Positions 24,238 through 36,356 of a stretch of DNA of 64,000 nucleotides are shown here, piece after piece. The notes beneath the pieces are model-generated. The model was not told the DNA's origin. It worked only from the letters and a program-made list of their open reading frames with translations, and ran no database searches. The stretch is taken from assembly GCF_020536995.1 (NCBI RefSeq), contig NC_068359.1, positions 122,387,661-122,451,660 on the forward strand, in the 5' to 3' direction. Position 1 is the first letter of the stretch, and the number at the start of each line of letters is the position of its first letter. The position numbers were made by a program, and so were the translations under genes. The stretch is from Dreissena polymorpha. Lineage: Eukaryota > Mollusca > Bivalvia > Myida > Dreissenidae.

Positions 24238-26055
24238 TATCCCGTACATTTACAACATTATGTCGGAGGATATTTAGTTGATTTTGGTGTTTGATAGAAG
24301 TATATTTCACGAGTGAGTATAGAAATAAATATTTTCCTGAGTTGCGTAAAACGAAAATTTCATTTCAAATAAAAAAGAAGTTGCTATTAATTCAAAAAAT
24401 TGCGCTAACCTATCCTCAAACCTTTAACCACCGGAAACCAAACATAAGTGCGTAATATTATTTGAAACTCTACTTAATTAAATAATAAACCCATATACGT
24501 GTTACACTGAAAACATACAGATGGAAAGCAATGCTAAATACAAGATGATTCAATCAATTTTAAACGACATTAAACTGTGGCAACAACCGTGCCATCTTCA
24601 TTGAATCACTTTCCTTTTATGCATTTTTCTAAATGAAATTTCGTCTAAAATAGCCGTCATCGGAAATGGCCTGCAGAAATTTTAAAGGCTGAAATGTATT
24701 GCTAATGATGTTAAGCTGTCCTGATATTACTTGTCAATTCCATGTATTAGCAAAAAGGAAAGAAGTGAATTGCGACGATATGTCGTCTTAACGAATTTGA
24801 GAGGAAATATTTAATAATGGAGAGGTGCATGCTTTTTATTTTTGAAAGGCATACAAATAAGTGCATCTTAAGAATAATAGTACGATATGATACTCTAAAC
24901 GAAAAATACATTATTGTGAAAGCAGCAAAAAAAAATTGATCAATAAAAAAAAAACGTGTGCTATCGGTTTCAAAATTTTTTAACACAGACAACTGATTTT
25001 AACAAATATATTTTTTTTTCGTGACTTCTTTTGAAAATTTTGGTTTTGAGATTTTAGCGCGGATAATTTTGATTGTTGAAACATTTTTTTTCCAACAAAG
25101 GCTGCGAAGCTTGAACTTAAGCCGATAATTTTTACACATTCATTTTGAAACATTTTTAGGATATTTCAAGTCTCCAGTCATAAAGAATTATATCAATGCT
25201 ACCAATCATTTTGGCTGTTTTTCAAATAAAATTGAAGACGAAGACTAAACCAAATGATAGGAAACACTTAGAGGTAGGCTTGTCGTGTGTGCTTAGAATT
25301 TCATTTATCGGATAAGTGACTTAGTGGCTTATCTATATCTAGCGTGACATTAGGTACATGTTCAAAGATCAAACATAAAATTGCGTTCATTTGTGACATA
25401 AAAGCAAATTAGCTCTTAAGCTTTAATTTCCACAGGTTGATTGAATAAAATTAAAAAAACAATACACTCAAATTATGTTTATACATAATTTAGCATAGAA
25501 GTCAAATTTTAATAAGCAGATGTTGAACCCTTGTCCTCTATATCAACACGTTAGTAAATTAGTTTATCAATCTCGAAATTTTCAAGCGAGGCGGTATTTT
25601 TATTTAATGTGAGTGTTCCACGTCTTGTCGTTAATTTAATTAAACAGAAATGTTACATTCTCTAATCGTTTAGTTGAACGCGCGCTAAAATAAGCCCCAT
25701 TTCTTCTGATGATTGCTCATTATCAAACCGGTATTTGAATAAATTAAACGCCCATGGCATTGCTTAATGTATGTAGAATATGTTCAATATTTCAACGAAG
25801 TTGAAACCATTGTTTATTTCATTTGTGTTCGGTCGGTTGTTGGGTGGGTGTCGATAGTTTGAATTGTCCAATTTTTATGCCACGAAATAAATTACAAGTC
25901 TGCGTGCATTTTTTTTTTGATGTGTCGGATCAAGTTCAAATGCAATAGCATTAAAATAGTAACACCTTTTTCCGACCAATGAGTTGCTTTGAAGGAGATA
26001 CTTGACACATCTAAATTTTGTCTGTATAAATCCTACATGAAGATCAAGCTTACAG
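24238..26055. repeat. Duplicated intergenic block, copy B, in a gene-free stretch
   Basis: 24580-25640 matches 30220-31440 in order: GCATTTTTC then AATGAAAT, TCATCGGAAATGGC, AAAGGCTGAAATGTATTGC, a long poly-T/A region, and CAAGCGAGGC(G/T)GTATTTTTATTTA. Its first part also matches copy A at 17150-17420. No gene is seen. Confidence 0.6.
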
Positions 26056-27600
26056 TAGCAATCGAGGTCAGTGCAGTCAATGCATTAAACTCAGATTCAA
26101 TTGTTACAAGCAATTAAGAACCCAATGCAGTCAATGTAGAGTAATTATTACTTACAATTAATTAAGAATCTTGTTCAGTCAATGCATTCAAAGTAGAAGT
26201 AAGTGTAACTAACAATTAAACAGTCAATGCAGTCAACGTAGAAGTAACTGGTTCTAACAGTTAAGACGCCGGTGCAGTCAATACAGTCAACGAAAGAGAA
26301 TCTGTTGTTTAAAAATAATTAATCAGTGCAGTCAATGCAGTCGACGTACAAGTAACTGTTACTAACAATTAAGAAGTAAGCGTAGCTAATGCAGTCGACG
26401 CACAAGAAACTGTTACTTACAATTAAGAAGCAAATGCAGTTAATGCAGTCGATGCACCAGAAACTGTTACTAACCGTTAAGAGGCCAATGCAGTCAATGC
26501 AGTCGACGCAGAAATAACTGTAACTAACAATTAAGAAGTCAGTGCAGTAAATGCAGTCAACGTAGAAGTGAATGTTGCTAACAATTAAAAAAATATTTGC
26601 AGTCAATGCAGAAAACGTAGTTGTAACTGTTACTAAACATTAAGAAGCCATTACAGTCAATGCAGTAAACGCAGAAATAACTGTTACTAACCATTATTAA
26701 ACAAGTGCAGTCAATGCAGTCGACGTAAAAGTAACGGTTACTAACAGTTGAGTAGCCAGTGCTGTTAATGCAGACGACGCACAAGTAACTGTTACTAATA
26801 TGCATTCAATGCAATCAACGTAGAAGTAACTGTAACTTACAATTAAGAAGCCACTGCAGTCAATGCATTCAACGCAGAAGTAACTGTTACTTACCATTAA
26901 TACGCCAGTGCAGTCAATGCAGTCGATGTAGAAGTAACTGTTAATAACAATTAATAAGCCAGTGCAATCAATGCATTCAACGTAGAAGTAACTGTTACTA
27001 ACAATTAAGAAGTCAGTTCATTCAATGCAGTGAACGTTGAAGGAACTGTTACTAACAAATACGAAGCCAGTGCACACAATGTAGTCAACGTAGAAGTTTA
27101 ATAAGCCAGTGTAGACAATACAGTTAACGTAGAAGTATCTGTTTCTTACAGTCAAGAAGCTAGTGCAACAAATGCAGTCGACGATGTAGTAACTGTTACT
27201 AACAGTTACGAAACCAGTGCAAACAATGCAGTAACGTAGAAGAATCTGTTACTAACAATTAAGAAGCGAGTGCAGTCAAAGCAATCAACGTAGAAGTAAC
27301 TGTTACTTACAATTAAGTAACTGCAGTCATTGTAGAAGTATCTGTTTCTTACTGTTAATAATCCAGTGCAGTCAATGCAGTCAACGTAGAAGTAACTGTT
27401 ACTAACAGTTAAGAAGCCAGTGCAGTCTATGCAGTCGACGTAGAAATAACTGTTACTAACGGTAAATAATCAAGTGCAGCCCATGCAGTCAACATTGAAT
27501 TTACTGTTACTAACAGTTGAGAAGCCAGTTCAGTAAACGTAGAAGTATCTGTAACTAACAACTAAGAAGCCATTGCAGTCCAGGCAGTCAATGTGAAAGT
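26056..27600. repeat. 54-bp minisatellite, about 28 diverged copies
   Basis: The unit contains GTGCAGTCAATGCAGTCAAC, GTAGAAGTAACTGTTACTAA and CAATTAAGAAGCCA. Copies differ by many substitutions and some short deletions, so the array is old. On the minus strand 54 bp is 18 codons, giving open stretches of a SNSYFYVDCID-type repeat (26319-26897). I read these as by-products of the period, not as protein. Confidence 0.9.
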
Positions 27601-30219
27601 AAAATTAAGAAAATCATAGAGGTGTACAAGCTGTTAATTATTTTGGTTCGTAATGGAGCTTAAGAAGTTATGCGCGTCACATTTTATAAATGTGTTTTTG
27701 AAAAGGTGTTTGTTACTCCGGTTATGTCAAACACATGTGAACCAAAATATGGTGGTGTACAAATTCACATACTGGCTATTATGCTTGTAAATGTTCATCT
27801 CTATAATTAGTTTATTCGGAATTAATCGAGACACAATAACCCCTGCAGATGGTCGGACAGAGGCACATTTGTCAGACCCACACTGAAAGCGCACAATCCA
27901 GCAGCGAAATTTTCTACAATTTACAAATTGGTCATAAAGGCCTTGCTTCACTCTCATTATTAAACCAAAATGCTTAGTAACCAATGCGTTTTATAAAGAT
28001 TTCGCTGCATTTGTACGTCTTACTTTTCACTGTAGACCGTATTGGTTCTTCATGCCCTTGTCCAAAAATGATCGCCGATGAAGATTCAATAATATTTGAT
28101 AACTAGGTTTTTTTCTCCCTATGGTCGAGTGTGTATAAAGAGCATGCTGTGGTCTCAAATTTTGTATAATAACAGTAATTTCATTGATATTGTTAATAAA
28201 CTCTGAAAAGTTTGTTCGCGTTCAGGTTCATTTTCGGAAGCACAAACTAAACTTTTGCCACATATGAATGGATGTTTTATTAATTTGACATTTTTTTTTG
28301 GCATGCTCATATCAAATTTATATTGCTAATTTTTAAGTATGACAACTATTCTTTGGACATAATACACGTGTTTCAACTCAATTTTTCGTGTGCAATTAAA
28401 ATGAAAAATATTGGTCAAGTTGGGCATACCATGATTTGAACCTGACGAACTAAGTCGATTAACTGTCAATCTATCGCACATGTCAATATTAATATGGATT
28501 AGCTTGTGACAAAATCAGACATTTTATTTTACTAAACACATATTTAGTTAATATTGGTTAATGACTGCAACTTCGATACAAAGATTGTGCTATTACATTG
28601 TAGGATCGCTTCGTGCGAAGATGGGCCTTAGGACATATCCGACCACTAAAGCTCTGGATATGCTACTGCATTTGTACACTCTTATGAGACGACGGAACGG
28701 TGTGTGCTTTTATTGCGGACAGGGAAACTCCTGACCCCACTACGCGAATGCGCGAGATGGTCTTAAGCTTGCATGCCCCATACAGAATAAAATATTTTTT
28801 CACACCGCGCGGCTAATACATTTGGACCTTGTTCTGTGAAAAGGAGATGCAATGCATGTGCGTCCATGGTTGTTCCAGATTAGCCTGTGCACCGGCATAC
28901 TTTGTACTGTAAGGCATTTTGCAACATGTATTTGTATGCTTTGTATAAGTACTAAGCAATTGTCATGAAATATTTAAGTAGTGAGTGAACAACACAAATA
29001 AACAACTTTATTGTAATGAGCATGTTGATATCGTTTGTACATGTATGATATTATAGGGAATATATATATATATATATCCATTTGCATATACATTTGAATA
29101 TTAAAGTATTTTAACGTTTTATTATTATTTTTATTTAATAATATTATTTCATTATTATATATGTATACATTTTATTATAATGGTGGTTAACTCTAATATT
29201 AAGCAATAAACATATTTTAATTGTATTTAATTTTTTCTATTATTACAAACAATTATTGTTTAAACACTGTATGCATACAAGCTCCACTTGGGCGTTGAGC
29301 GTTCTGGCTGTTTTTTTTTAGGCACAAAAGTTGTTAACACTTATCCGACCAAACCATTTTTTGCTCCAACCCTTGACGTTTGTTTGGTATTCCATGTTTT
29401 CGAAAAGAATGTTAAGAAGACATTCTGAAGATTCCTCCTTGTATGTTGTTATTTAATTGGAAATCGTAAAAAAGTTTAAAAAAAGGTTTTGCTGATATAC
29501 TAACCCTATGCTTGGCAATATAAGAGTAAACAAATGAACTAATTTACATCTTAATAAACTTGAAACTTGAAAACGTGGTTTCCACGATTACCTGTATTTC
29601 TTGCAGTATGTCAAATTCAATAGTAATTATGGTTTAAAGCAATCGCGAACATTTTCGTTGGTATTTATGTTTACTGACTGCCCTTATATGGATTTTGAAG
29701 TAATAACACTTATTTTTTAAGTAGAATACATATTTCTTCATTAACATGCATTCATTACTAGGTCAATTTAACTATATTATATATACACTGTATGTTAAGT
29801 TCCTGTTTAAAAAGCACTTAAATATATAATTAATTTCTTCTTGGATAGCTCTTACCCTGAATTTAGCTCTAAGAATATATGGAGTGCGCCTTTTGTTTGT
29901 CGGCTTGTGGAAATAGGAATATATATATATATATGAGTCGTGCTCTGTGATAAATATGGAAACATTGAATTTTGCATCGTTTGACACGCCCTACTATTGG
30001 TCTGAAACTAAGTGCAAAAAATCAGTAGACTTCATGCGCATCCTTCTATAAAAGACACAAAAATGCGAGAGTGATGGGGTAAACAACAAGTAAGTGTCAA
30101 GAACTGATCTATTCATTTCCGGGAACGAAAACTATGAAATGTTATTGGTTTCGATGTTATATGACTTGCCTTATAAACGTATTTGCACACAAAAACTTAA
30201 GTTTTCTCTGTAAATCGTG
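27601..30219. other. Intergenic stretch, no gene seen
   Basis: 28600-28820 is less AT-rich and looks like part of a dispersed repeat (GGATCGCTTCGTGCGAAGAT, with a small hairpin). A scrap of the AGATTAGCCTGTGC MITE follows at about 28840-28905. TA-rich runs lie at 29058-29077 and 29920-29935. Nothing else is recognised. Confidence 0.5.
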
Positions 30220-31440
30220 GAAAGATGATTTTCCATCTTCACTGAATCAATTCTCCTAGTATGCATTTTTCAGAATGAAATATCAATGCCAAATAGCAAA
30301 CATGATGTCGTAGAAAATTGCTTTAGCCTCCGCTTTCTGTCATCGGAAATGGCTGGCGGAAATTAAAAGGCTGAAATGTATTGCAAATGCAGTATAACAG
30401 TTCTTATATTTTCTTGTCGGTCAATTAATTCAATGTAAAAGCAAACAATAGGAAGTAGTATAATGAGGCAATATGTTCGCTAAACGATTTTAAGAGGAAC
30501 TATTTTAAAATGCAGTAATGCCAGTTTTAGAGTTTTGCAAAGCAAATAAAAGAGTGCATCTTGAGAATAATCGTACGATAAGATAGAGATTCAAAAAGAA
30601 AGGTTTTATCATTGCCATTAAAAATATGCTCGTGAAAACAGCCTATTTAACTGAAAGAAAAATTTCAAAAAAAACACACATTTCAACTGTAAATATATAT
30701 TCATAGCAAAGCGTGTGTTAATTGTCTGTGCTACGTTACATCGTTCCACAGACAACTGATTTATACAAATATTGTTTGTTTGTTTGTTTTTATTTTCTGT
30801 TTGAAAATTCCGAATATGAGATTATGGCTAAGCTTAATTTCGATTTTTTAAACATGTTCTTTCGAACATGCTACATACCTCGTGTGTAGGCCGATCGTGA
30901 TTTAGCATAGAGTTTGAAACAGTTTATTTGATATTGTATGGCTTTACACATATAAAAGTATACTTTTAATACCCAAACATGATCATATTTTCCAATAAAA
31001 TTGGAAAATGAAGACTGAAAAAAGTCATAGGAGACCTCTGAGTGTATAATGGATGCTGGGGTTCCCTCAGAATACGATTAATCGGAAACGTGACTGAATG
31101 GTTCATATATATCAGTCTCTTGTGTATGTTAGACAATAAAGAGATTCAACGACCAATGGTGAACATGTATTCATAAATGACAAATATACAATGTATCTCT
31201 TAAACATGCATGTTAAATTTTTTGGAATAATTTAAAACATATTGTAAACTGATGTATTTATACAAATTTCACCTTAAATTATCAACAACAAAAATAACAC
31301 ACCAGATGTTGCTAGGCCAGTGAATCGAACCAGAACCCTCTATATCAAATCGCTATTGTTTTGACAAATCTGAAAATGAACAAGCGAGGCTGTATTTTTA
31401 TTTATCCAAAGTGGTTCACCACGCTGTAAATGCGTATACT
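30220..31440. repeat. Duplicated intergenic block, copy C
   Basis: Third copy of the block at 24580-25640, with its first part also at 17150-17420. It holds AATAGCAAACATGATGTCGT, AAAGGCTGAAATGTATTGCA and CAAGCGAGGCTGTATTTTTA. No coding region is seen. Confidence 0.65.
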
Positions 31441-32120
31441 TGGATAACGGATGACACTTCGATAACAAAGAAAAGCAAAAGCCACGCGCGAAATATTAAA
31501 ACAAATATTATACCCTTATTATTAGTTTTCGAGTGACGGTACATGTTTGAGTTGATAACTGGTATATCCTTTCGTATTATGAAGGAAGTATTCTAAAAAG
31601 AATGATAGATTTTTGCCAAAATAAGAGAACATTCATTGGGAAAACAGCATAAACTGGATGATGAGTACCTGTTTCAACAAAATAAACATACTTAGAAATA
31701 TTGCAATACGGGGTTTTCTATTCCAGCATGTAGAGTAATTAATGTGCTTCAAATACTGATATTTTGATAGTATTCAATGAACTATAAACAAAGATAGAGC
31801 ATATGTTAATACGAGGAATGCATGATTTTGTGGACACTTCGATTCCCGACAAAAGTCACGTCGGATAACGGAGACTGTCAACAAATTGGGCACTCTGATA
31901 TCCGTGTTTTATCTTCTACTTGAAATGCGTTTATTTATCGCGTTACTATTCATACCAAAATGTTTGCTCTTCCAGCATGTAGATTAATTACCGTGTTTAA
32001 AATACTGAAATTTTGATGATGTGCAATGAAATTTGAACGAATGATGATATAGACACTTTGATAACGGCCATGCCGGATAATGGACACTTTTAACAAATCT
32101 GGAACTCTGATATGTTGTAG
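31441..32120. repeat. Diverged tandem repeat, period about 249 bp
   Basis: TTCCAGCATGTAGA at 31721 recurs at 31970, followed in both by TTAAT(G/A)...GTG and AATACTGA(T/A)ATTTTGAT. GACACTT(C/T)GAT and TAACGG recur near 31460, 31838-31880 and 32046-32080. It is an old, partial repeat of about two to three units. Confidence 0.55.
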
Positions 32121-33074
32121 ACCGGCGTGAGAACCGGTGTACTACCAAAGATCGACAGGAGCGTAGAAGCTTCAGCGTTACAAATGATACAAGAAAAATA
32201 AATTAAAACTTCACGCTATAATGGTAAGATTTTAATCCCCGAGATGTCGTGTCTCAATTAAATATGCCATGAATAACAAAATCATGCTCATATTCCAAAG
32301 TGATAGGAAAATTAAGCAAACGTTCGGTGATTCATGCTTTCTATGGCAGTATAACAGCGAATTTTGCATTTCTGGTTCACTCAAAATTGAACATTACCGG
32401 CTTGTTCATGTGCTGTCGACAATTTAACGCAATCAATAGACAATAAAGTTTCTAGTACAGGCTGGATTTTTGCTAAGAAGAGACTTTCTTAAAACAGAAA
32501 ATATCATAAAAGCGGAAAGTGTCGTCCCTGATTAGCCTCTGCGGACTTTATGACACTTTATATTTACCACGGGTTGTTTGATGAACGCGTCAGGTCAAGG
32601 TCACTGTTACTGAAATAGAAAAGAAAGCTTCCGCTAAACAACTTGTGTTGATGGAGATATTGCACTCAATTGAATGTTAGTTTAAACCTATTTTGTTTAG
32701 CTCGAGTGTATTGAAAGTCTATGACTTATTTGAAACGCTCTCATGTCCGTTTTCTGTGAATAGAACCATTGCTTGGTTCAATTAAATGTAAAATGTATGT
32801 AGCCTACACAAAGCAGGATTGAGCGCTGTGCCAATGGGGTCAATGCAGAGGTCTCTATAACTGAACATTTTATAGAGAAAAAAAAACATTCTAACACTAC
32901 ACGCGACTTGTTGTCTATAGACAAAGAAGAAAATCAAGTGTGGGTTATTCTGCAATAATTATGGGCGAAGCTATATGTTTCGAAAATAGTTCCTAATAAA
33001 TAAAAATATATTGCAGTTAAATGCACGTGCTAAAACCCGCTCTAGAAGAAATGTAATAAATGTTGCATGTATAT
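32121..33074. other. Intergenic stretch with a MITE fragment
   Basis: 32455-32560 is a fragment of the AGATTAGCCTGTGC MITE (GCGGAAAGTGTCGTCCCTGA). The remainder shows no gene. Confidence 0.5.
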
Positions 33075-33079
33075 AGAGG

Positions 33080-33440
33080 ATATTTGTTGGATTCGGTGGA
33101 TTATCGATTTTAATTCACGAGTGATCATAGAAAATAATATTTTCACGAGTGGCCCATATATATTTTTTCTCGGAACACGAGTGATTTAAAATCGATATTC
33201 CACCGAATCCAACAAATTTTCTTTTTATTTTATGCTTTTTTTACAGTTTATATACATTGTTAAAGAGTTTAACTAAAGAATTTCGCTGGGATAATGACGT
33301 CATTTCGTAAAAAAAATGACGTCATTTCACAGAATATTTATCGATAATTTTCACTGATAATTTTCACTGTTTGAATTAGTGAAATTATCAGTTTTAATTT
33401 ACTGATATTTCTCTATAAACCACCGCAAAGCATAAAATAA
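33080..33440. mobile_element. Palindromic element with GTTGGATTCGGTGGA arms
   Basis: Arms at about 33080-33123 and 33176-33222 are inverted copies (GTTGGATTCGGTGGATTATC against GATATTCCACCGAATCCAAC), each ending in CACGAGTG at the loop. A second, outer pair (TTATTTTATGC at 33225 and GCATAAAATAA at 33428) suggests a nested or two-step palindrome. It is non-coding. Confidence 0.65.
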
Positions 33441-33769
33441 ATAAATGATATGAAACAACAAATTGTATATTTGGTGATAAGTGGCATAACCACGCCTACA
33501 AAGAATGTTATTTGTTAGGAAACGTAATTAAGAAAACATGTATAGCATGTCAGCTTTTCAGTAGCATCAATAAACGTGACATCATTTAGTTTCTACGATT
33601 TTTGTTCACAATGAAAGAGACATCATTTGCAAAATATTTATGAATGAAAACGACGTCATATGTGTGTACAATTCAATGACGTCACTAAATAGTGAAGTGT
33701 GTACTTTGAAGGGCGGAGTATTGAAAAATATAGTTTACGTCCAAAAGCTTGAACCAAATCAGTCAGAAT

Positions 33770-34698
33770 CGTGTTAGAATCGAAATAATAATTTTCTATG
33801 ATGGCATGTTGTCGAATAACCCACAGTAAGGAGTATAGATGCGTGTTATCAAATCACTCGTGCGATTTAATTCCTACGCATCCATGATAGTAAAATATTA
33901 TTTTTTAAGCAACCAGGTTATTTTCATAAAATAATATTAGATTGGATTGACACATTTCGATGAAACTTAGGACTTTTGGGCATGTCCGGGTTAGGCGAAG
34001 GTCACTGTTACTTAAATTGACTCATGACGTGCGTTCAAAAGCTTGAGTAATGGCATTTCATTGAACTGTTCTTTGTAGATGGCTTACACGCAGTGCCTAC
34101 CTGGCGTTTGCATACGGGGCCAGTCAGGGTCCGTATTCACCAACCCATTTTTAGACTTAAGAATACAGAATAGACTTGGAACCAAGAAAAATGTATTCAG
34201 TGTTTGAATATATACAGGCCTCCACTGGTGATTATGTCATTAACAAAATGTTTGACATAATGAATGATATCGATAGAATTGTTTAATGCCCAGTTTGACT
34301 AAAATTCAAGCAATTATTGAATATATCAGCTTAAAGATATTCTTTATTCTTAGACTTAAGTCTAAGAATTGTTTGGTGAATACGGGCCCAGGTCATGTTT
34401 AATGGCACTTAAAATAAAAAAAAGCTAAATGTATAATCCCTTTAGTCTTGATAGACCTATTCCATTGAAATAAATTTTGCATGCTGCATATGATCATTCA
34501 TGGCATGGAATTTCATAGAGGATCAGTCGGCAGTCGGGTTAAGATATAATAGAATTATGTTATATGAAGATTACAGCGCAGGATTGCAGAGTTAATATTA
34601 GATTTGCACGAGTGATTTGAAACAACGCATCTAAACTTCCGGCCGTGGGTTATTCGACACCAAACTATAACGTACATTATTTCGATTCTAACACGGTT
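33770..34698. mobile_element. Inverted-repeat element with arms of about 95 bp
   Basis: 33770-33865 and the reverse complement of 34603-34698 share GTGTTAGAATCGAAATAAT, GTCGAATAACCCAC, TAGATGCGT and CAAATCACTCGTGC in order. The interior has no coding region and contains another MITE at 34127-34389. Confidence 0.65.
34127..34389. mobile_element. MITE with CCGTATTCACCAA ends
   Basis: The left end GGGTCCGTATTCACCAACCC with TTAGACTTAAGAATA is inverted at the right end (TATTCTTAGACTTAAGTC, then TTGGTGAATACGGGCCC). It is about 263 bp, non-coding, and nested inside the inverted pair at 33770-34698. Confidence 0.8.
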
Positions 34699-35080
34699 TT
34701 TACTTAAGATTTATAAAATGTGAAGTTCTTTTATAAATACGCCCAAAGTTCTTCTTTGTGTATATGAAATTTGGCACGTGCCGTGTTAAAATTATGGATA
34801 CCAGTTTTCGGAAGTGTGGTTGTGTTTTGTTTTATTTTGACAATGAAACGTTTGTTTTATCGTTCATTAAACTGAGCAATAAAATAACTTCCAAAAGGAT
34901 TGACGTAATTACCTTTGTTTTGAAAAGAAGAAAAAACTATCACTTCAAATTTTTCAAATAGAGACAACCAAATGCTGATCGATGAATCATAGTTCAATCA
35001 TGGTTACCTTATACACAACGTGTTGTTTGGAACGTTTTATAATAAATAAAAGGCTTATAATACATTGACAAATCGAGTTA

Positions 35081-36140
35081 AGGTAGCGCACCCATAATGG
35101 GCACCTATCCAAATATAATTTAATGTATTATTTTCTTAATCAGCATCATTTTATTGAACTACATGCAAATTTTTATGTAGGCTGTCCATGCTTTAGAAAA
35201 ATATATACATATTATTTCAAAACCACCCCCACACTCGGCTTTTGTCCAGTTTATGTGCACCCCTGGGGTATATGAAAGTTCCAAAATTCATCCGGATTTC
35301 CAGATATAGGCATGCAGTTGGTGTGTACAGATGCAGTAAAGGTGTTTAAAGTTTAAACAAGATGAAAAAAGTTTTCATTTACGGACATTTATTTGTTATA
35401 ACTTGTTATCTATGGAAGAGCGCAATGAAATGTAAGTGGTTTCAGCCAAGTAGAAATTAGGTTGGTTAAAATCAAAGTGTCATAAAATTCAAAATAGTAT
35501 TTTTTTAGTAATATTTTTGAACTTAGTTTTTATAGATACACTATATACAGCAAACATACCAAGAAATAGACAGATTTACCATTTACTTTTTGAAATAAAA
35601 ATAAAAATGCAACATGCATGATTCGTATTTTCAGCAGTAAATCACCCAATTAAGAAATAACGTTGTTTTTATTTTAAAAATTTAAGAATGTGCATAAAAA
35701 TTGCAACATATTTAACAATAAACATAGCTTATATGCTATATTATATCAAATTACGTTAGAAAAGAAATAGAACGCGCTGCAAAAAGTATGCGATGTCGGC
35801 AGGATTCAAACCTGCGCGGGAAGATCCCAAAAGATTTCTAAACTATCGTCCTAACCATTCGGCCACGACAACATGATAAGCTGAAAGTAGACATAAATAA
35901 GTAAACAGTTAAAAAGGCTCTGCGATCTTTGAAGAAATCGCGAAATCGTATTTTTCTAATGATATTTAGATCAAAGTCAATATTTATTGTGAAAATACTG
36001 TATTATAAAGGAATTACGTAAACATATATCAAAATTCGAAGTTTGAAAAAAAAATATTAATCTCTCGGAAATAACCGATCATTGAAGATCGGCAATGATC
36101 GTAAAATAAATCGCGGGAAATCATTACGGGTGCGCTACCT
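35081..36140. mobile_element. TIR element of about 1.06 kb carrying a tRNA-Ser-like gene
   Basis: The ends are AGGTAGCGCACCCATAATG (35081) and CATTACGGGTGCGCTACCT (to 36140), inverted with one mismatch and flanked by TA on each side, as expected for a TA target-site duplication (Tc1/mariner-like). There is no transposase, so it is non-autonomous. The only recognisable internal gene is the tRNA-Ser-like sequence at 35791-35872. Confidence 0.75.
35791..35872 (-). tRNA. tRNA-Ser(AGA)-like gene, probably a pseudogene
   Basis: 82 nt, the usual length for tRNA-Ser. It has an A box in GTGGCCGAATGGTTAGGACG, anticodon AGA (complement of 35837-35839), a long variable arm (GGGATCTTCCCGC) and a B box GGTTTGAATCC with one change from GGTTCGAATCC. 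The acceptor stem has one mismatch and the anticodon stem about two, so function is doubtful. A T5 run about 5 nt downstream on the minus strand could terminate Pol III. Confidence 0.75.
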
Positions 36141-36356
36141 TATCGGAATCGGAAATGCCAATGTCATTGATGTCGTTGAAGAAAATTTGTACGTAGGCTT
36201 TGTGGATTGAACGGAAAAAGTGTCAACAATTTCATGCTAATTGCATTTTGCCGCGTAGTTGCTGTCTCTAAATTAGTATATATACAATTATAATTTCCAA
36301 AAATTGCTTTGAACATTGCAAGAAAATACTCTTTATTGTTGTATTGATATTTTAAC

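Noticed and set aside
26319-26897. Minus-strand Cys-containing 18-residue repeat frames
   Set aside because: Short, overlapping, interrupted, and produced by the 54-bp period of an old array.
26056-27600. Regular spacing of short repeats reminiscent of a CRISPR array
   Set aside because: No unique spacers; whole units are repeated, and the genome is a eukaryote with introns.
29058-29077. TA repeat as a possible origin or promoter
   Set aside because: A short simple repeat in AT-rich DNA with nothing around it to support a function.
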